DNA of 64,000 bases from Lentisphaerae bacterium GWF2_44_16 (lineage in GTDB: Bacteria; Verrucomicrobiota; Lentisphaeria; Victivallales; GWF2-45-14): contig MHBF01000077.1 of NCBI GenBank assembly GCA_001803225.1, positions 1-64,000 of the forward strand. Reading direction: 5' to 3'. This document shows, piece after piece, positions 42,998-51,240 of the stretch (within the stretch, counting starts at the first letter, position 1; each line of letters starts with the position of its first letter). Made by a program: the position numbers and the translations under genes. The notes under the pieces were generated by a model. The model was not told the origin of the DNA, did no database searches, and saw nothing but the letters and a program-made list of their open reading frames with translations.

Positions 42998-44746
42998 ATG
43001 CCGGACGCGATATCAACTACAGAAAATAAAAATAAAGTTCTTAAGTTTGTTTTATTTCCTCTGATAATCTGCGCGGTTTACGCCTTTCTCTGTCTCTATG
43101 GCATTTCAACGGGCCTTCCCTCTGATGAAAGACTCAATGTTTCTCTCGGCGGCATATCCAGCGTTGAGAAAAATAGAGAAAAAATCAGTCAGCTCATTTC
43201 TTCCGGCATAGCCGAACGATCGGAATTCATACAGAAAGAAGACAAGCCTCAGATGGCCCTGCTTTCTCCATATCTCGACATGCTGAGGACTTATCATCCC
43301 GATGAACAGTATATCCTGAAAGTAATTGCCCGGATGGTCAGGGAAAAGGATATAAATCCCGGTTCCTATATCTATGGCCCTTTCTTTTTTTATCAGGTCG
43401 GCGCGGGACTTTGCGCGGGGAAAATTCTCGGGCTTATCCCGTCCGGGCAGGACGCGCTTTATTACATGGAACATCCTTCGGAATTTGCTCCGGTATATCT
43501 TAACGCCAGACTGGTATGTGCCTTTTTCGGGATAATGACGCTTATTGTCACCTACCTGACAGGCATGAAAATTGGCGGTCTCCGGATTGCCGTTACCGCG
43601 TCAGGCATCCTGGCGCTCATGCCCCTCATGAACATGGCGGGGAAATTCATAAAGCCGGACACTCCGGCCGCTTTTTGGACTGTCGCCGCTCTGTTCTTCG
43701 CTGTTTCTGCGATATCACGGGCAAAATGGAGCGACTATATTCTCAGCGGCATATGCACGGGGCTTGCCGCAGGGAGCAAATACCCTGCCGTCCTTGCCGG
43801 GAGCTTTATCCTCGTCTATCACATCATACGTCGCGTGAAAGAGAAAAAAGGCATTATATGTCCTGAAGATTTGATGCTGATTACGGCGGGGCTTGCCTCA
43901 TTAATGAGCTTTATTATTACAAATCCGGCGTTCCTTGTACATAATGGTATTTTCATGCAGGATGTGAAGTGGATATCCGGGGTACTGCGCGAAGGTTCCT
44001 TTCTGAACAATTTATGGGATTCGGCGGTGTGTTATACTCAGGACGCTTTTCTTTTTGACATCGGCCCTGCCGCTTCAATAGCCATAGTCGCCGGTTTGTT
44101 TGTAATATTGAAAAAACCGTCTGCGGAATTCGCTGGAATGCTTCCGGCGATAGCGGCTTTTATGTTTTTCGCGTGCCGCGGCAGGCCGGGTTCGGACGCG
44201 TATATGCTGCCTGTGTATCCGGCGCTTGCTCTTATAGGGGCAAAGGCTTTTGAAAGCATTTCAAATAAATATCTCAGATACGGACTTTTCGCAGCGCTTG
44301 CTGTTGTAACCTTCAGTTATTCCCTGGCATACAGCAGGGTTGCGGCGGCTGAAAACGTGAGGCTCAGCGCGGCGCGCTGGTTCAATGAACATGCTCCCGC
44401 GGGGGCAAGTGTCGCGTCTCTCCAGTATCCCGTCGGCTACAGAGTACCCATGGTCAGCCCGGAACGCTATATTCTCAAAAGTTCCGACTTTGACAAAGAC
44501 GCCTTGAAATGTGATTATTATTTTGACTCGTCTTTTGAATGGAAATACTCAAATTGGCAGGACCGTTTTGCGGGGAGAACTGTCGAGAATCCGCCTCCAT
44601 CCTCTGATTATGAAGTCATTATAAGGATGGAGAATGTGCCCCGCGCTCTCTTCGGGCTTCTGCCTTTAAAGAGAAAAAATATGCTTTCCCCCTATATTGA
44701 AACAATTGCCCCGTGTATAGTAATATATAAAAGAAAGGGCATCTGA
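42998..44746 (+). CDS. Polytopic membrane glycosyltransferase, GT39/PMT-like
   Basis: 582 aa with about eleven hydrophobic helices. The first periplasmic loop carries an acidic pair soon after helix 1 (STGLPSDERL) and LRTYHPDEQYILK, matching the D/E motif of lipid-phosphosugar-dependent GT-C transferases. A second landmark is GKFIKPDTPAAFWT. The C-terminal ~130 residues form an exported soluble domain. It would use a polyprenyl-phosphate sugar to modify a lipid or protein outside the membrane. It heads a run of three glycosyltransferase genes; the next starts three bases after its stop. ATG 42998 is preferred to TTG 42992. Confidence 0.82.
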   Translation: MPDAISTTENKNKVLKFVLFPLIICAVYAFLCLYGISTGLPSDERLNVSLGGISSVEKNREKISQLISSGIAERSEFIQKEDKPQMALLSPYLDMLRTYHPDEQYILKVIARMVREKDINPGSYIYGPFFFYQVGAGLCAGKILGLIPSGQDALYYMEHPSEFAPVYLNARLVCAFFGIMTLIVTYLTGMKIGGLRIAVTASGILALMPLMNMAGKFIKPDTPAAFWTVAALFFAVSAISRAKWSDYILSGICTGLAAGSKYPAVLAGSFILVYHIIRRVKEKKGIICPEDLMLITAGLASLMSFIITNPAFLVHNGIFMQDVKWISGVLREGSFLNNLWDSAVCYTQDAFLFDIGPAASIAIVAGLFVILKKPSAEFAGMLPAIAAFMFFACRGRPGSDAYMLPVYPALALIGAKAFESISNKYLRYGLFAALAVVTFSYSLAYSRVAAAENVRLSAARWFNEHAPAGASVASLQYPVGYRVPMVSPERYILKSSDFDKDALKCDYYFDSSFEWKYSNWQDRFAGRTVENPPPSSDYEVIIRMENVPRALFGLLPLKRKNMLSPYIETIAPCIVIYKRKGI

Positions 44747-44749
44747 AAA

Positions 44750-45493
44750 TTGTATAACGGTGAAAAAGTATCGGTGATTTTTCCGACATACAACGAAAAA
44801 GATTCCATGAAGGAATCGATTGAGGATTTTTTCTCAAGCGGCATTATCGATGAGATAATAGTGGTAAACAACAACGCGGTATCCGGCACCAGCGAAGAAA
44901 TCGCGAAGACTAAAGCAATTGAACTGATTGAGAAAAAACAAGGCTACGGTCATGCCCTCATCAGCGGCATGGCCGCGGCAAAGGGAGATATAATCATACT
45001 TTCCGAGCCGGACGGCACTTTCTGCGGAAAAGACGTGAAAAAACTGCTGGCTTATTCCGAGGACAAGGATGTTGTTTTCGGTACCCGCACCAGCAGCGCG
45101 TTCATACTGGAAGGCGCCAATATGGGGCTTTTCCTGAAATGGGGCAATTATGCGGTAGGCAAGTTGGTGGAGTTTCTTTTCAACACCACGATATTGACGG
45201 ATGTCGGATGTACCATGAGACTGCTCAGACGCCGGGTTTACGAGGAAATAAAGAATGATTTCCGGGTAGGCGGAAGCCATTTCGGTCCGCACCTGATGCT
45301 GCTTGTGATAACGCGCGGAATACCTTTTGTCGAAATACCCGTAAATTACCGCAAACGCATCGGAGAGAGTATGGTTACAGGTAGTTTCCTAAAGGCCTTC
45401 AGACTTGGAATTATCATGATTATACTGGTGCTTTACGCGAGATTCATGAGTATTTTCTGTCCCGGAAGCATATATTATCATCCGAAAAAATGA
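44750..45493 (+). CDS. Family 2 glycosyltransferase
   Basis: 247 aa, TTG start 44750 with AAAGGG about 12 bases upstream; no other suitable in-frame start. GT-A fold motifs: VSVIFPTYNEKDSM, IVVNNNAVSGTSE, GYGHALISGMAAAKGDIIILSEPDGTF (metal-binding D in the PDG position) and DVGCTMRLLRRRVY. A hydrophobic segment near the C-terminus (GIIMIILVLYARFM) may touch the membrane, as in dolichyl-phosphate sugar synthases. It could supply the lipid-linked sugar for the adjacent GT-C proteins. It uses a nucleotide-sugar donor of unknown type. Confidence 0.87.
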   Translation: MYNGEKVSVIFPTYNEKDSMKESIEDFFSSGIIDEIIVVNNNAVSGTSEEIAKTKAIELIEKKQGYGHALISGMAAAKGDIIILSEPDGTFCGKDVKKLLAYSEDKDVVFGTRTSSAFILEGANMGLFLKWGNYAVGKLVEFLFNTTILTDVGCTMRLLRRRVYEEIKNDFRVGGSHFGPHLMLLVITRGIPFVEIPVNYRKRIGESMVTGSFLKAFRLGIIMIILVLYARFMSIFCPGSIYYHPKK

Positions 45494-45509
45494 AAGCGGC
45501 AAAAAATTT

Positions 45510-47627
45510 ATGCCCGGTGAAACTGAAAAGACTTTATCGGTAATCATTCCCGTTTACAACGAGGAAAAAACCCTCCTGACAATGCTGCGGAAAGTCAGGG
45601 ACGCGCGGCTTTCACTCAAAAAGGAAGTCATCATCGTCAATGACGGTTCAACAGATACTTCTCCTGAGATAATCAGAAAATGGCTGGAGGAGCATCCGCC
45701 GACCGAAAGAGTCAATTTTAAATTTTTTTCAAAGGAAAACGGAGGAAAAGGTTCCGCGGTAAAAGAAGGATTGAAGCATTCAAGCGGCGATATAGTAATC
45801 ATACAGGATGCCGATCTCGAATATGATCCCGAAGACTATCAGGCCTGCGTGGACCCGATATTGAAAGGCGAATGCAAGGTTGTTTACGGTTCAAGAGAGC
45901 TTCAGAAAGAGCGGCGCGAATACTCCTATCTTTCCTTTTTTCTCGGCGGGCTGATGGTCAGTACTTTCATGAATCTTCTCTATGGCTCGGAACTCAGCGA
46001 TGAGCCGACATGTTATAAGACTTTTGACGGCAACCTGATAAGGGCGCTTCTTTTCAAAGGCAACGGCTTTGAATGGGAACCCGAAATAACTTCAAAGCTT
46101 CTGAGACTGGGTTATGAAATCAGGGAAGTACCGATAAGTTACAAGCCCAGAAAAATAAACGAGGGCAAAAAAATAAATTGGAAAGACGGCATTAAAGCGC
46201 TCTGGACAGCGTTGCTCTGGCGCTTCAGGCCTATGAGAAAGGAAAAAAGGAAACTTGACGCTTTTCCTTCCGAAAAAACTTTTATTTCCTTGAGGGCCGT
46301 CGAAAGACAGACATTCCTTCTGATAGTTTTTCTCTGTCTCTCAGTCAGACTGCTCATAATTATACCCGGCATGGTAGACCCTGAAAACTCATTTGTCAGG
46401 CCGGACTCCGAATCTTATGTTCTGCCGGCCATGTCTCTTGCGCTGAACGGCGATTACAACAAATCGCCGGTATCTGAGGAACCCGCGACGTTGAGGCCTC
46501 CGGGCTTTTCAATATTTCTCGCGTCGATTTTCGCGTTGAATGATTGCGGGTTGAAACTGCCCGTGCTGATATTTTGTTTTCTGGGTGCTGCCATACTTAT
46601 TCCGGTTTATTATACTGGCAGACTGTTCGGGGGGTTTGCGACGGGTTCTCTTGCGGCGTTGCTTTTCGGTCTCAACATAACAGGTATAGCGCTTACTCCG
46701 CTTTATCTTTCAGATACGCTTTTTACTTTTTTCTCGGCGATGCAGCTGTATTTTTTCGCGAGGTTTTATTTCAGGCCCTGTTTAATATATCCGTGTATTT
46801 CAATACTTTTCGCCGGGGCGGCGGTATTGATAAGGCCAGTGGGGCTTCTATGGATAGTTCCCTGTGTTTTCCTTATAATGATTCACGGAGGGATTTCGTT
46901 CAGGAGCAAATTCGCGGTGTCAGCCGTCTGCGTCTTTATATTTCTTGGCATAATATTTCCGTGGATGTACAGGAACGAATGTGTCGGAGCGGGTTTTGCC
47001 ATAGACACGAATTCCGGGAATATGCTTTATCATAACGGAGCTGTACTTCTGGGAAAAGCCGAAAATAAATCCCCCGAGGAAATAAGACAACAGATGATGA
47101 AGGAAAGCGAAGAGGAGTTCGCGGCTAACCCCGGAAAATATTCTAATGAGGCGGACAAGGAAAAATACAAGCTTGGAAAGCTGAAAGCGCTGATATTGAA
47201 ACATCCTCTGCTTTATCTGAGACTGCATTTCAGGCCGTCAATACTGATCCCGGACCTTGCCACTTTCTGCGAGCTCTGCGGATTTACTAAAACAGGACAG
47301 GGAACTTTTGACGTACTCAACAGACAAGGAATTATTGCCGCCGTGAAACATTATTTTTCAGGCCAGTTATGGCTTCTGTTCCTGCTTTCTCCGGCGCTCC
47401 TGATTGTGCTTGTCACTTACATCGGATGCCTCTGGGAATTTCTCTTGTGGCTTATTAAGGGAAAATGGTATCTGGTATTTTTCTTTCTCGCTTTTGTGGA
47501 ATATTATCTTTTGCTGCCGGGCCCGGTTACGATGCCGCGTTACCATCTTCCGGCGCTTCCCTTTATATGTGTTGCCGCCGCGCTTGTTTTGTCAAAATAT
47601 TCAAAGCGGCTTTTCAGAAAAAGTTGA
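45510..47627 (+). CDS. Family 2 glycosyltransferase fused to a GT39-like membrane domain
   Basis: 705 aa. Residues 1-250 are a DPMS-type GT2: LSVIIPVYNEEKTL, VIIVNDGSTDTSPEII, NGGKGSAVKEGLKHSSGDIVIIQDADLEYDPED, NGFEWEPEITSKLLRLGYEIREVPISY. Residues about 265-705 have about ten hydrophobic helices with the GT-C loop FVRPDSESYVLPAMSLALNGDYN and TLRPPGFSIFLA. One polypeptide could thus make a polyprenyl-phosphate sugar and transfer it across the membrane. The reading frame is continuous; the linker is short and charged. It starts 16 bases after the previous GT2. Confidence 0.87.
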   Translation: MPGETEKTLSVIIPVYNEEKTLLTMLRKVRDARLSLKKEVIIVNDGSTDTSPEIIRKWLEEHPPTERVNFKFFSKENGGKGSAVKEGLKHSSGDIVIIQDADLEYDPEDYQACVDPILKGECKVVYGSRELQKERREYSYLSFFLGGLMVSTFMNLLYGSELSDEPTCYKTFDGNLIRALLFKGNGFEWEPEITSKLLRLGYEIREVPISYKPRKINEGKKINWKDGIKALWTALLWRFRPMRKEKRKLDAFPSEKTFISLRAVERQTFLLIVFLCLSVRLLIIIPGMVDPENSFVRPDSESYVLPAMSLALNGDYNKSPVSEEPATLRPPGFSIFLASIFALNDCGLKLPVLIFCFLGAAILIPVYYTGRLFGGFATGSLAALLFGLNITGIALTPLYLSDTLFTFFSAMQLYFFARFYFRPCLIYPCISILFAGAAVLIRPVGLLWIVPCVFLIMIHGGISFRSKFAVSAVCVFIFLGIIFPWMYRNECVGAGFAIDTNSGNMLYHNGAVLLGKAENKSPEEIRQQMMKESEEEFAANPGKYSNEADKEKYKLGKLKALILKHPLLYLRLHFRPSILIPDLATFCELCGFTKTGQGTFDVLNRQGIIAAVKHYFSGQLWLLFLLSPALLIVLVTYIGCLWEFLLWLIKGKWYLVFFFLAFVEYYLLLPGPVTMPRYHLPALPFICVAAALVLSKYSKRLFRKS

Positions 47628-47653
47628 AGCTTTAATATTCGAGGGCCTTAATT

Positions 47654-48346
47654 ATGCACAGTTTTTATTGCGGAACGATACCGGAGGAAAATAATTTAGC
47701 GGAGCTTGAAGAACGAGACCGCAAGCATCTCTTCAAAACTCTGCGGGCGAAACCCGGAGAGAAGATCGCCCTGATGGACGGTCTCGGCATTACCGCGGAG
47801 GCGGTCGTTGAAGAAGGAACTATTTTAAGAGTGCTTTCGAGGCGTGTTTTCACTAAGCCTGCCTCCGGGATACATCTTTTTATTTCACCGCCGCGCAAAA
47901 ATAAGATGGATGACCTGCTCAAACAGTGTGCCGAAATTGGCTTCAGCAGCATAAATCCGATTATAGCGGAAAGAACAGTCTCGGAACCTGACAGGAATTC
48001 CATTGAAAACAGATGGAAAACCCTGCTCATCGAGGGCTGCAAGCAATCAGGCAATCCGTTTCTCCCTGAATTGCGGATGCCTTTGCCTTTGCGTGAAGCG
48101 GTTTCCTTCATCGTGTCCCGGGGGATGAAGGCATACTTCGGTTCTGTCCGTGAGACCTGCCATGAAATCAGCGGCGGACATGAAACAGCATGGATTGTGG
48201 GCCCGGAAGGAGGCTTTACGCAGGAGGAGGAAAAACTCATGAAGGATAATTCTTTCACCGCAATTAAAATAGGACAATGGACATTGCGCATAGAAACAGC
48301 CGCGATCTGCGGGGCCGCCGTTTTACTTTCCGCAATTAAAGGGTGA
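47654..48346 (+). CDS. rsmE: 16S rRNA (uracil-1498-N3)-methyltransferase
   Basis: 230 aa. N-terminal PUA-like part (LEERDRKHLFKTLRAKPGEKIALMDG) and SPOUT methyltransferase domain with PPRKNKMDDLLKQCAEIG, ERTVSEPDRNSIENRWKTLLIEGCKQSGNPFLPEL, IVGPEGGFTQEEEKLM and the knot LRIETAAICGAAVLL. It methylates U1498 in the small subunit decoding region. Full-length. It lies in a same-strand run after the glycosyltransferases. Confidence 0.95.
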   Translation: MHSFYCGTIPEENNLAELEERDRKHLFKTLRAKPGEKIALMDGLGITAEAVVEEGTILRVLSRRVFTKPASGIHLFISPPRKNKMDDLLKQCAEIGFSSINPIIAERTVSEPDRNSIENRWKTLLIEGCKQSGNPFLPELRMPLPLREAVSFIVSRGMKAYFGSVRETCHEISGGHETAWIVGPEGGFTQEEEKLMKDNSFTAIKIGQWTLRIETAAICGAAVLLSAIKG

Positions 48347-48397
48347 ATCTTCGCAAAATGGACTTATATTATATTTTCATTTCAAGAGGAGAATTAA

Positions 48398-49108
48398 ATG
48401 CCGTTTAGAATAATCGCAACTGTGTTTCTGTCATTTGCCGCTCTCCTGTTATTGTGTTCCTGTGACGGGCAGGTCAATGAACGGAGCCATCCTCTTTTCG
48501 TTAAAGCTCAAAATCTTCGCAATCAGGACAACTATGCGGATGCCGTTAAATATTACGAGGAATATCTCTTGATAAATCCGAAGTCGGCACGTACCCACAG
48601 CGAGTTGGCCACCCTCTACGATGATCAAATGGATGATCCTCTGATGGCGGTTTACCACTATCGCCAGTACTTAAAATATGAGCCGGAAAGTTCCGAAGTC
48701 GAAACAATCGGCAAATGGCTCAAAGCCGCGGAAAAAAAATATTACCTCAAGCTTAAAGAGTCTTATCAGAACAGTAAAGTTGAAGACTTCACGACACATC
48801 GCCGGGAAAAAGCCGTCGCGTCCGCGCCCGTGAAAGAGCAGACGTCTGAAGCCGTTTCCGACACGCCGCCGCCTGAACCCTCAAAAGAGGAGAAAACTGT
48901 TTCAATGGATGTTCAGCCGAAAAGCAAAATCAATATGAAGTTTTACATAGTAAAAGAACGTGATACATTACAGAGAATTGCCTCTGTAATTTACGGCAAT
49001 TCCAAATATTATAAACTTATATATAAGGCAAATGAGGATATACTTCCTTCTGAAACGAGGCTTATTCCGGGTCAGAAATTGCGTATTCCTCCGTTGCCTT
49101 CCGAATAA
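48398..49108 (+). CDS. Lipoprotein with TPR-like and LysM domains
   Basis: 236 aa. A hydrophobic signal ends in LLLLCSC, probably a lipobox with Cys22. Residues about 33-110 look like TPR repeats (LFVKAQNLRNQDNYADAVKYYEEYLLINP, SELATLYDDQMDDPLMAVYHYRQYL). After a Pro/Glu/Lys-rich linker, residues about 180-234 are a LysM domain (MKFYIVKERDTLQRIASVIYGNSKYYKLIYKAN, LIPGQKLRIP) that binds peptidoglycan or chitin-type GlcNAc chains. Likely an envelope scaffold protein. It is 14 bases upstream of the next lipoprotein gene. Confidence 0.88.
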   Translation: MPFRIIATVFLSFAALLLLCSCDGQVNERSHPLFVKAQNLRNQDNYADAVKYYEEYLLINPKSARTHSELATLYDDQMDDPLMAVYHYRQYLKYEPESSEVETIGKWLKAAEKKYYLKLKESYQNSKVEDFTTHRREKAVASAPVKEQTSEAVSDTPPPEPSKEEKTVSMDVQPKSKINMKFYIVKERDTLQRIASVIYGNSKYYKLIYKANEDILPSETRLIPGQKLRIPPLPSE

Positions 49109-49122
49109 AGGAGGTTTTGTTT

Positions 49123-49794
49123 ATGCTTAAAACATGTTTTATGACAGTGTTGTCCGCGTTGATGTTGCTTTCAGTGGCAGGATGTCTTTTAAGTTCGGCC
49201 CCGTACAGAAACGTAAATTACTACGATATAGGGAAGCCTGTTCCGGTGTCGCTTGAAGGAATAGACTTGAAAGTAGAGCCCTTTGTTATGGATGCTCCGT
49301 CAATGTGCAAGATGCTTTACCGTTCTGAGAAATGTAGAATATTTGTGGATGATTACAATAAATGGATACAGTCGCCATCCCTCATGCTGAGTGTTTTTGT
49401 GGAAAACGCGTTCAATGAAAACATAAAAACAGATATTTCCGGCGGACTGTGTTTTACTCTTGACGGCAAAATCACAGTATTTGAGATTGATATGGATTCC
49501 AGCGAGTCAAAGTTGGGAGTGGACTATAAAATCCTGCGCACTCAAGACAAGAAAGTTTTATTGCAGAAAAGCAGTATATTCTCTCATAAGTTCGATAAGA
49601 TATCAGCTGAAGTTTTTGCCGCCGCGATGTCCGTCGCCGCCTCCGGATTTGTGGAGGAACTGAAAAGTGAACTTCTGGTGCTCAGGGCCGGCGAACTTAA
49701 AAACGCGAAGAAAAAAGCAGATATAGCCTCAAGTCCCGGCGAGAAAGGCCTGAAAAATGAAAAAACTCAAACCGGAACAGCTGATAAGCGCTAG
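49123..49794 (+). CDS. ABC-type transport auxiliary lipoprotein-like protein
   Basis: 223 aa from ATG 49123 (AAAGGAGG well spaced; TTG 49117 rejected). Lipobox SVAGC, Cys21. The mature part, NVNYYDIGKPVPVS, IDLKVEPFVMDAPSMCKMLYRSEKCRIFVDDYNKWIQSPSLML and GKITVFEIDM, follows the PqiC/MlaB-associated auxiliary lipoprotein family (PF03886), outer-membrane partners of MCE-type lipid transport. No ABC or MCE genes adjoin, so the link is by family only. The C-terminus is Lys-rich and overlaps the start of hpt by 38 bases. Confidence 0.72.
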   Translation: MLKTCFMTVLSALMLLSVAGCLLSSAPYRNVNYYDIGKPVPVSLEGIDLKVEPFVMDAPSMCKMLYRSEKCRIFVDDYNKWIQSPSLMLSVFVENAFNENIKTDISGGLCFTLDGKITVFEIDMDSSESKLGVDYKILRTQDKKVLLQKSSIFSHKFDKISAEVFAAAMSVAASGFVEELKSELLVLRAGELKNAKKKADIASSPGEKGLKNEKTQTGTADKR

Positions 49795-50284
49795 GAAAAT
49801 CTCCGGCAGGGTCGGAAGCCTCGGCAGAAAAATCTCAGAAGATTATGAAGGCCGTGAACTGACATTGATAGCAGTTTCAAAAGGCGCTCTTGTTTTCGCG
49901 GTGGAGCTATTGAAAAAAATTTCCATCCCCCTTAAATTCGATATAATCTCAGCCAGTTCCTATCGCGGTACAAAAAAAAGCTCAGACTTCAAAATCAATT
50001 TTCATCCTGCTCACGAACTTATCAGGGGGCGTCATATTATTATTGTCGATGACATTCTCGACACTGGAAAAACGCTTTCGGCCCTCGGGTATTTTATTAT
50101 GGGCCTTTCGCCGGAAAGCGTTGAAATGTGTGTACTGCTGGACAAATCCTCTGAGAGAACAGTGGATGTCAAGTGCAGGTATTGGGGTTTCAAAATTCCC
50201 GATGAATTTGTAGTCGGCTATGGACTTGATTTTGATGAATACTTCCGGAACCTCCCGTACATAGGGGTAATCCGGGAAAAGTAG
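49757..50284 (+). CDS. hpt: Hypoxanthine phosphoribosyltransferase
   Basis: 175 aa. Type I PRTase: the PRPP loop IIIVDDILDTGKTLSAL (about residues 93-109), LIAVSKGALVFAVELLKKI and the flexible loop SSYRGTKKSSDFK, with VLLDKSSERTVDVKCRYWGFKIPDEFVVGYGLDFDEYFRNLPYIGVI at the purine end. It salvages hypoxanthine and guanine with PRPP. The start lies inside the preceding lipoprotein gene, so translation is coupled. It ends five bases before the convergent etfB. Confidence 0.95.
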   Translation: MKKLKPEQLISARKISGRVGSLGRKISEDYEGRELTLIAVSKGALVFAVELLKKISIPLKFDIISASSYRGTKKSSDFKINFHPAHELIRGRHIIIVDDILDTGKTLSALGYFIMGLSPESVEMCVLLDKSSERTVDVKCRYWGFKIPDEFVVGYGLDFDEYFRNLPYIGVIREK

Positions 50285-50288
50285 AAAT

Positions 50289-51092
50289 TCAGTTTTTCAG
50301 TTTCTGTATTTTGGCGCTGATTATTTCGGCGAGTTCACGGGCCTGATCTTCGGGTTTGCCCTCGATTTTTTTAAGTTTACGGGTCATTTCGGGTATGGAT
50401 GTTTTTACCACTCTGGTAGGCGAGCCCTTGAGCCCGACCGATGATTTGTCCATGCCCAAGTCCTGCTGTCCGTGCTTCTGTATCCCTTTTCTGAAGTAAT
50501 TAATCCTGCCTTTCAAGGTGCCGAATCTGGGTTCGCAGGCTTCTTTAAGCACCATTATAACGGCAGGCAGAGGGACTCTCAGTTCATCGTGTCCGTTTTC
50601 GAAAAGACGGGTAAGTCTGATTTCGGAAGGATTTTTTTCGGAAGGTATTTCGATGTGATTAACAGAGGCGGCCTGCGCCCATCCGAGATGCGCGGCTATC
50701 GCGGGACCGACTTGCGCCGTGTCACCGTCTATTGCCTGTTTGCCGCAGAAAACAATATCAAAGGGGCCGTACTTCCGTAAAGCTTCCGAAAGTATAAGAG
50801 AGGTTGACCATGTGTCGCTTCCCGCGAAGCAAACGTCAGATAGAAGGATGCCTTCATCTGCTCCCATCGCGATTGCCCTCGCCAGGATTTCTTCTGCCCT
50901 TGGCGGGCCCATCGAAAAGACAGTAACACGCGCCCCGTTGCCGTCTTTGAAACGCAATGCCGTTTCTATCGGAAATTCGTCAAGAGGGTTCAATACGGCG
51001 CCGGCGCTTTTCCTCTGCAATGTATGTGTTTCCGGATCTATCGACACTATGCCGCTGTCCGGGACCTGTTTTACGCATACCGCTATCTTCAT
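50289..51092 (-). CDS. etfB: Electron transfer flavoprotein beta subunit
   Basis: 267 aa from ATG 51092, which gives the family N-terminus MKIAVCVKQVPDSG (an ATG at 51107 would add five residues). Other blocks: NPLDEFPIETALRFK, VTVFSMGPPRAEEILARAIAMGADEGILLSD, DIVFCGKQAIDGDTAQVGPAIAAHLG and RFGTLKGRINYFRKG. EtfB pairs with EtfA to carry electrons from acyl-CoA or other dehydrogenases. Unusually no etfA or dehydrogenase gene is adjacent; the flanking genes run the other way. Confidence 0.93.
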   Translation of the reverse strand: MKIAVCVKQVPDSGIVSIDPETHTLQRKSAGAVLNPLDEFPIETALRFKDGNGARVTVFSMGPPRAEEILARAIAMGADEGILLSDVCFAGSDTWSTSLILSEALRKYGPFDIVFCGKQAIDGDTAQVGPAIAAHLGWAQAASVNHIEIPSEKNPSEIRLTRLFENGHDELRVPLPAVIMVLKEACEPRFGTLKGRINYFRKGIQKHGQQDLGMDKSSVGLKGSPTRVVKTSIPEMTRKLKKIEGKPEDQARELAEIISAKIQKLKN

Positions 51093-51240
51093 CTTTAAAC
51101 CATTCATTTTAGAATAGCAAAATCTATATCCTGCGGCATGGCATTGCCAGGGTTTTAATTGAAAAAGCCTTTCTAAAGAATGGAAAAAGCGCCGATATCA
51201 GGCTAGATTCAGAGAAAATGAAATGCATGAGGTGTTGAAT

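Noticed and set aside
42998-50284. One single operon from the glycosyltransferases to hpt
   Set aside because: All genes share a strand and gaps are short, but gene functions are unrelated and I cannot exclude internal promoters, for example in the 51 bases before 48398.
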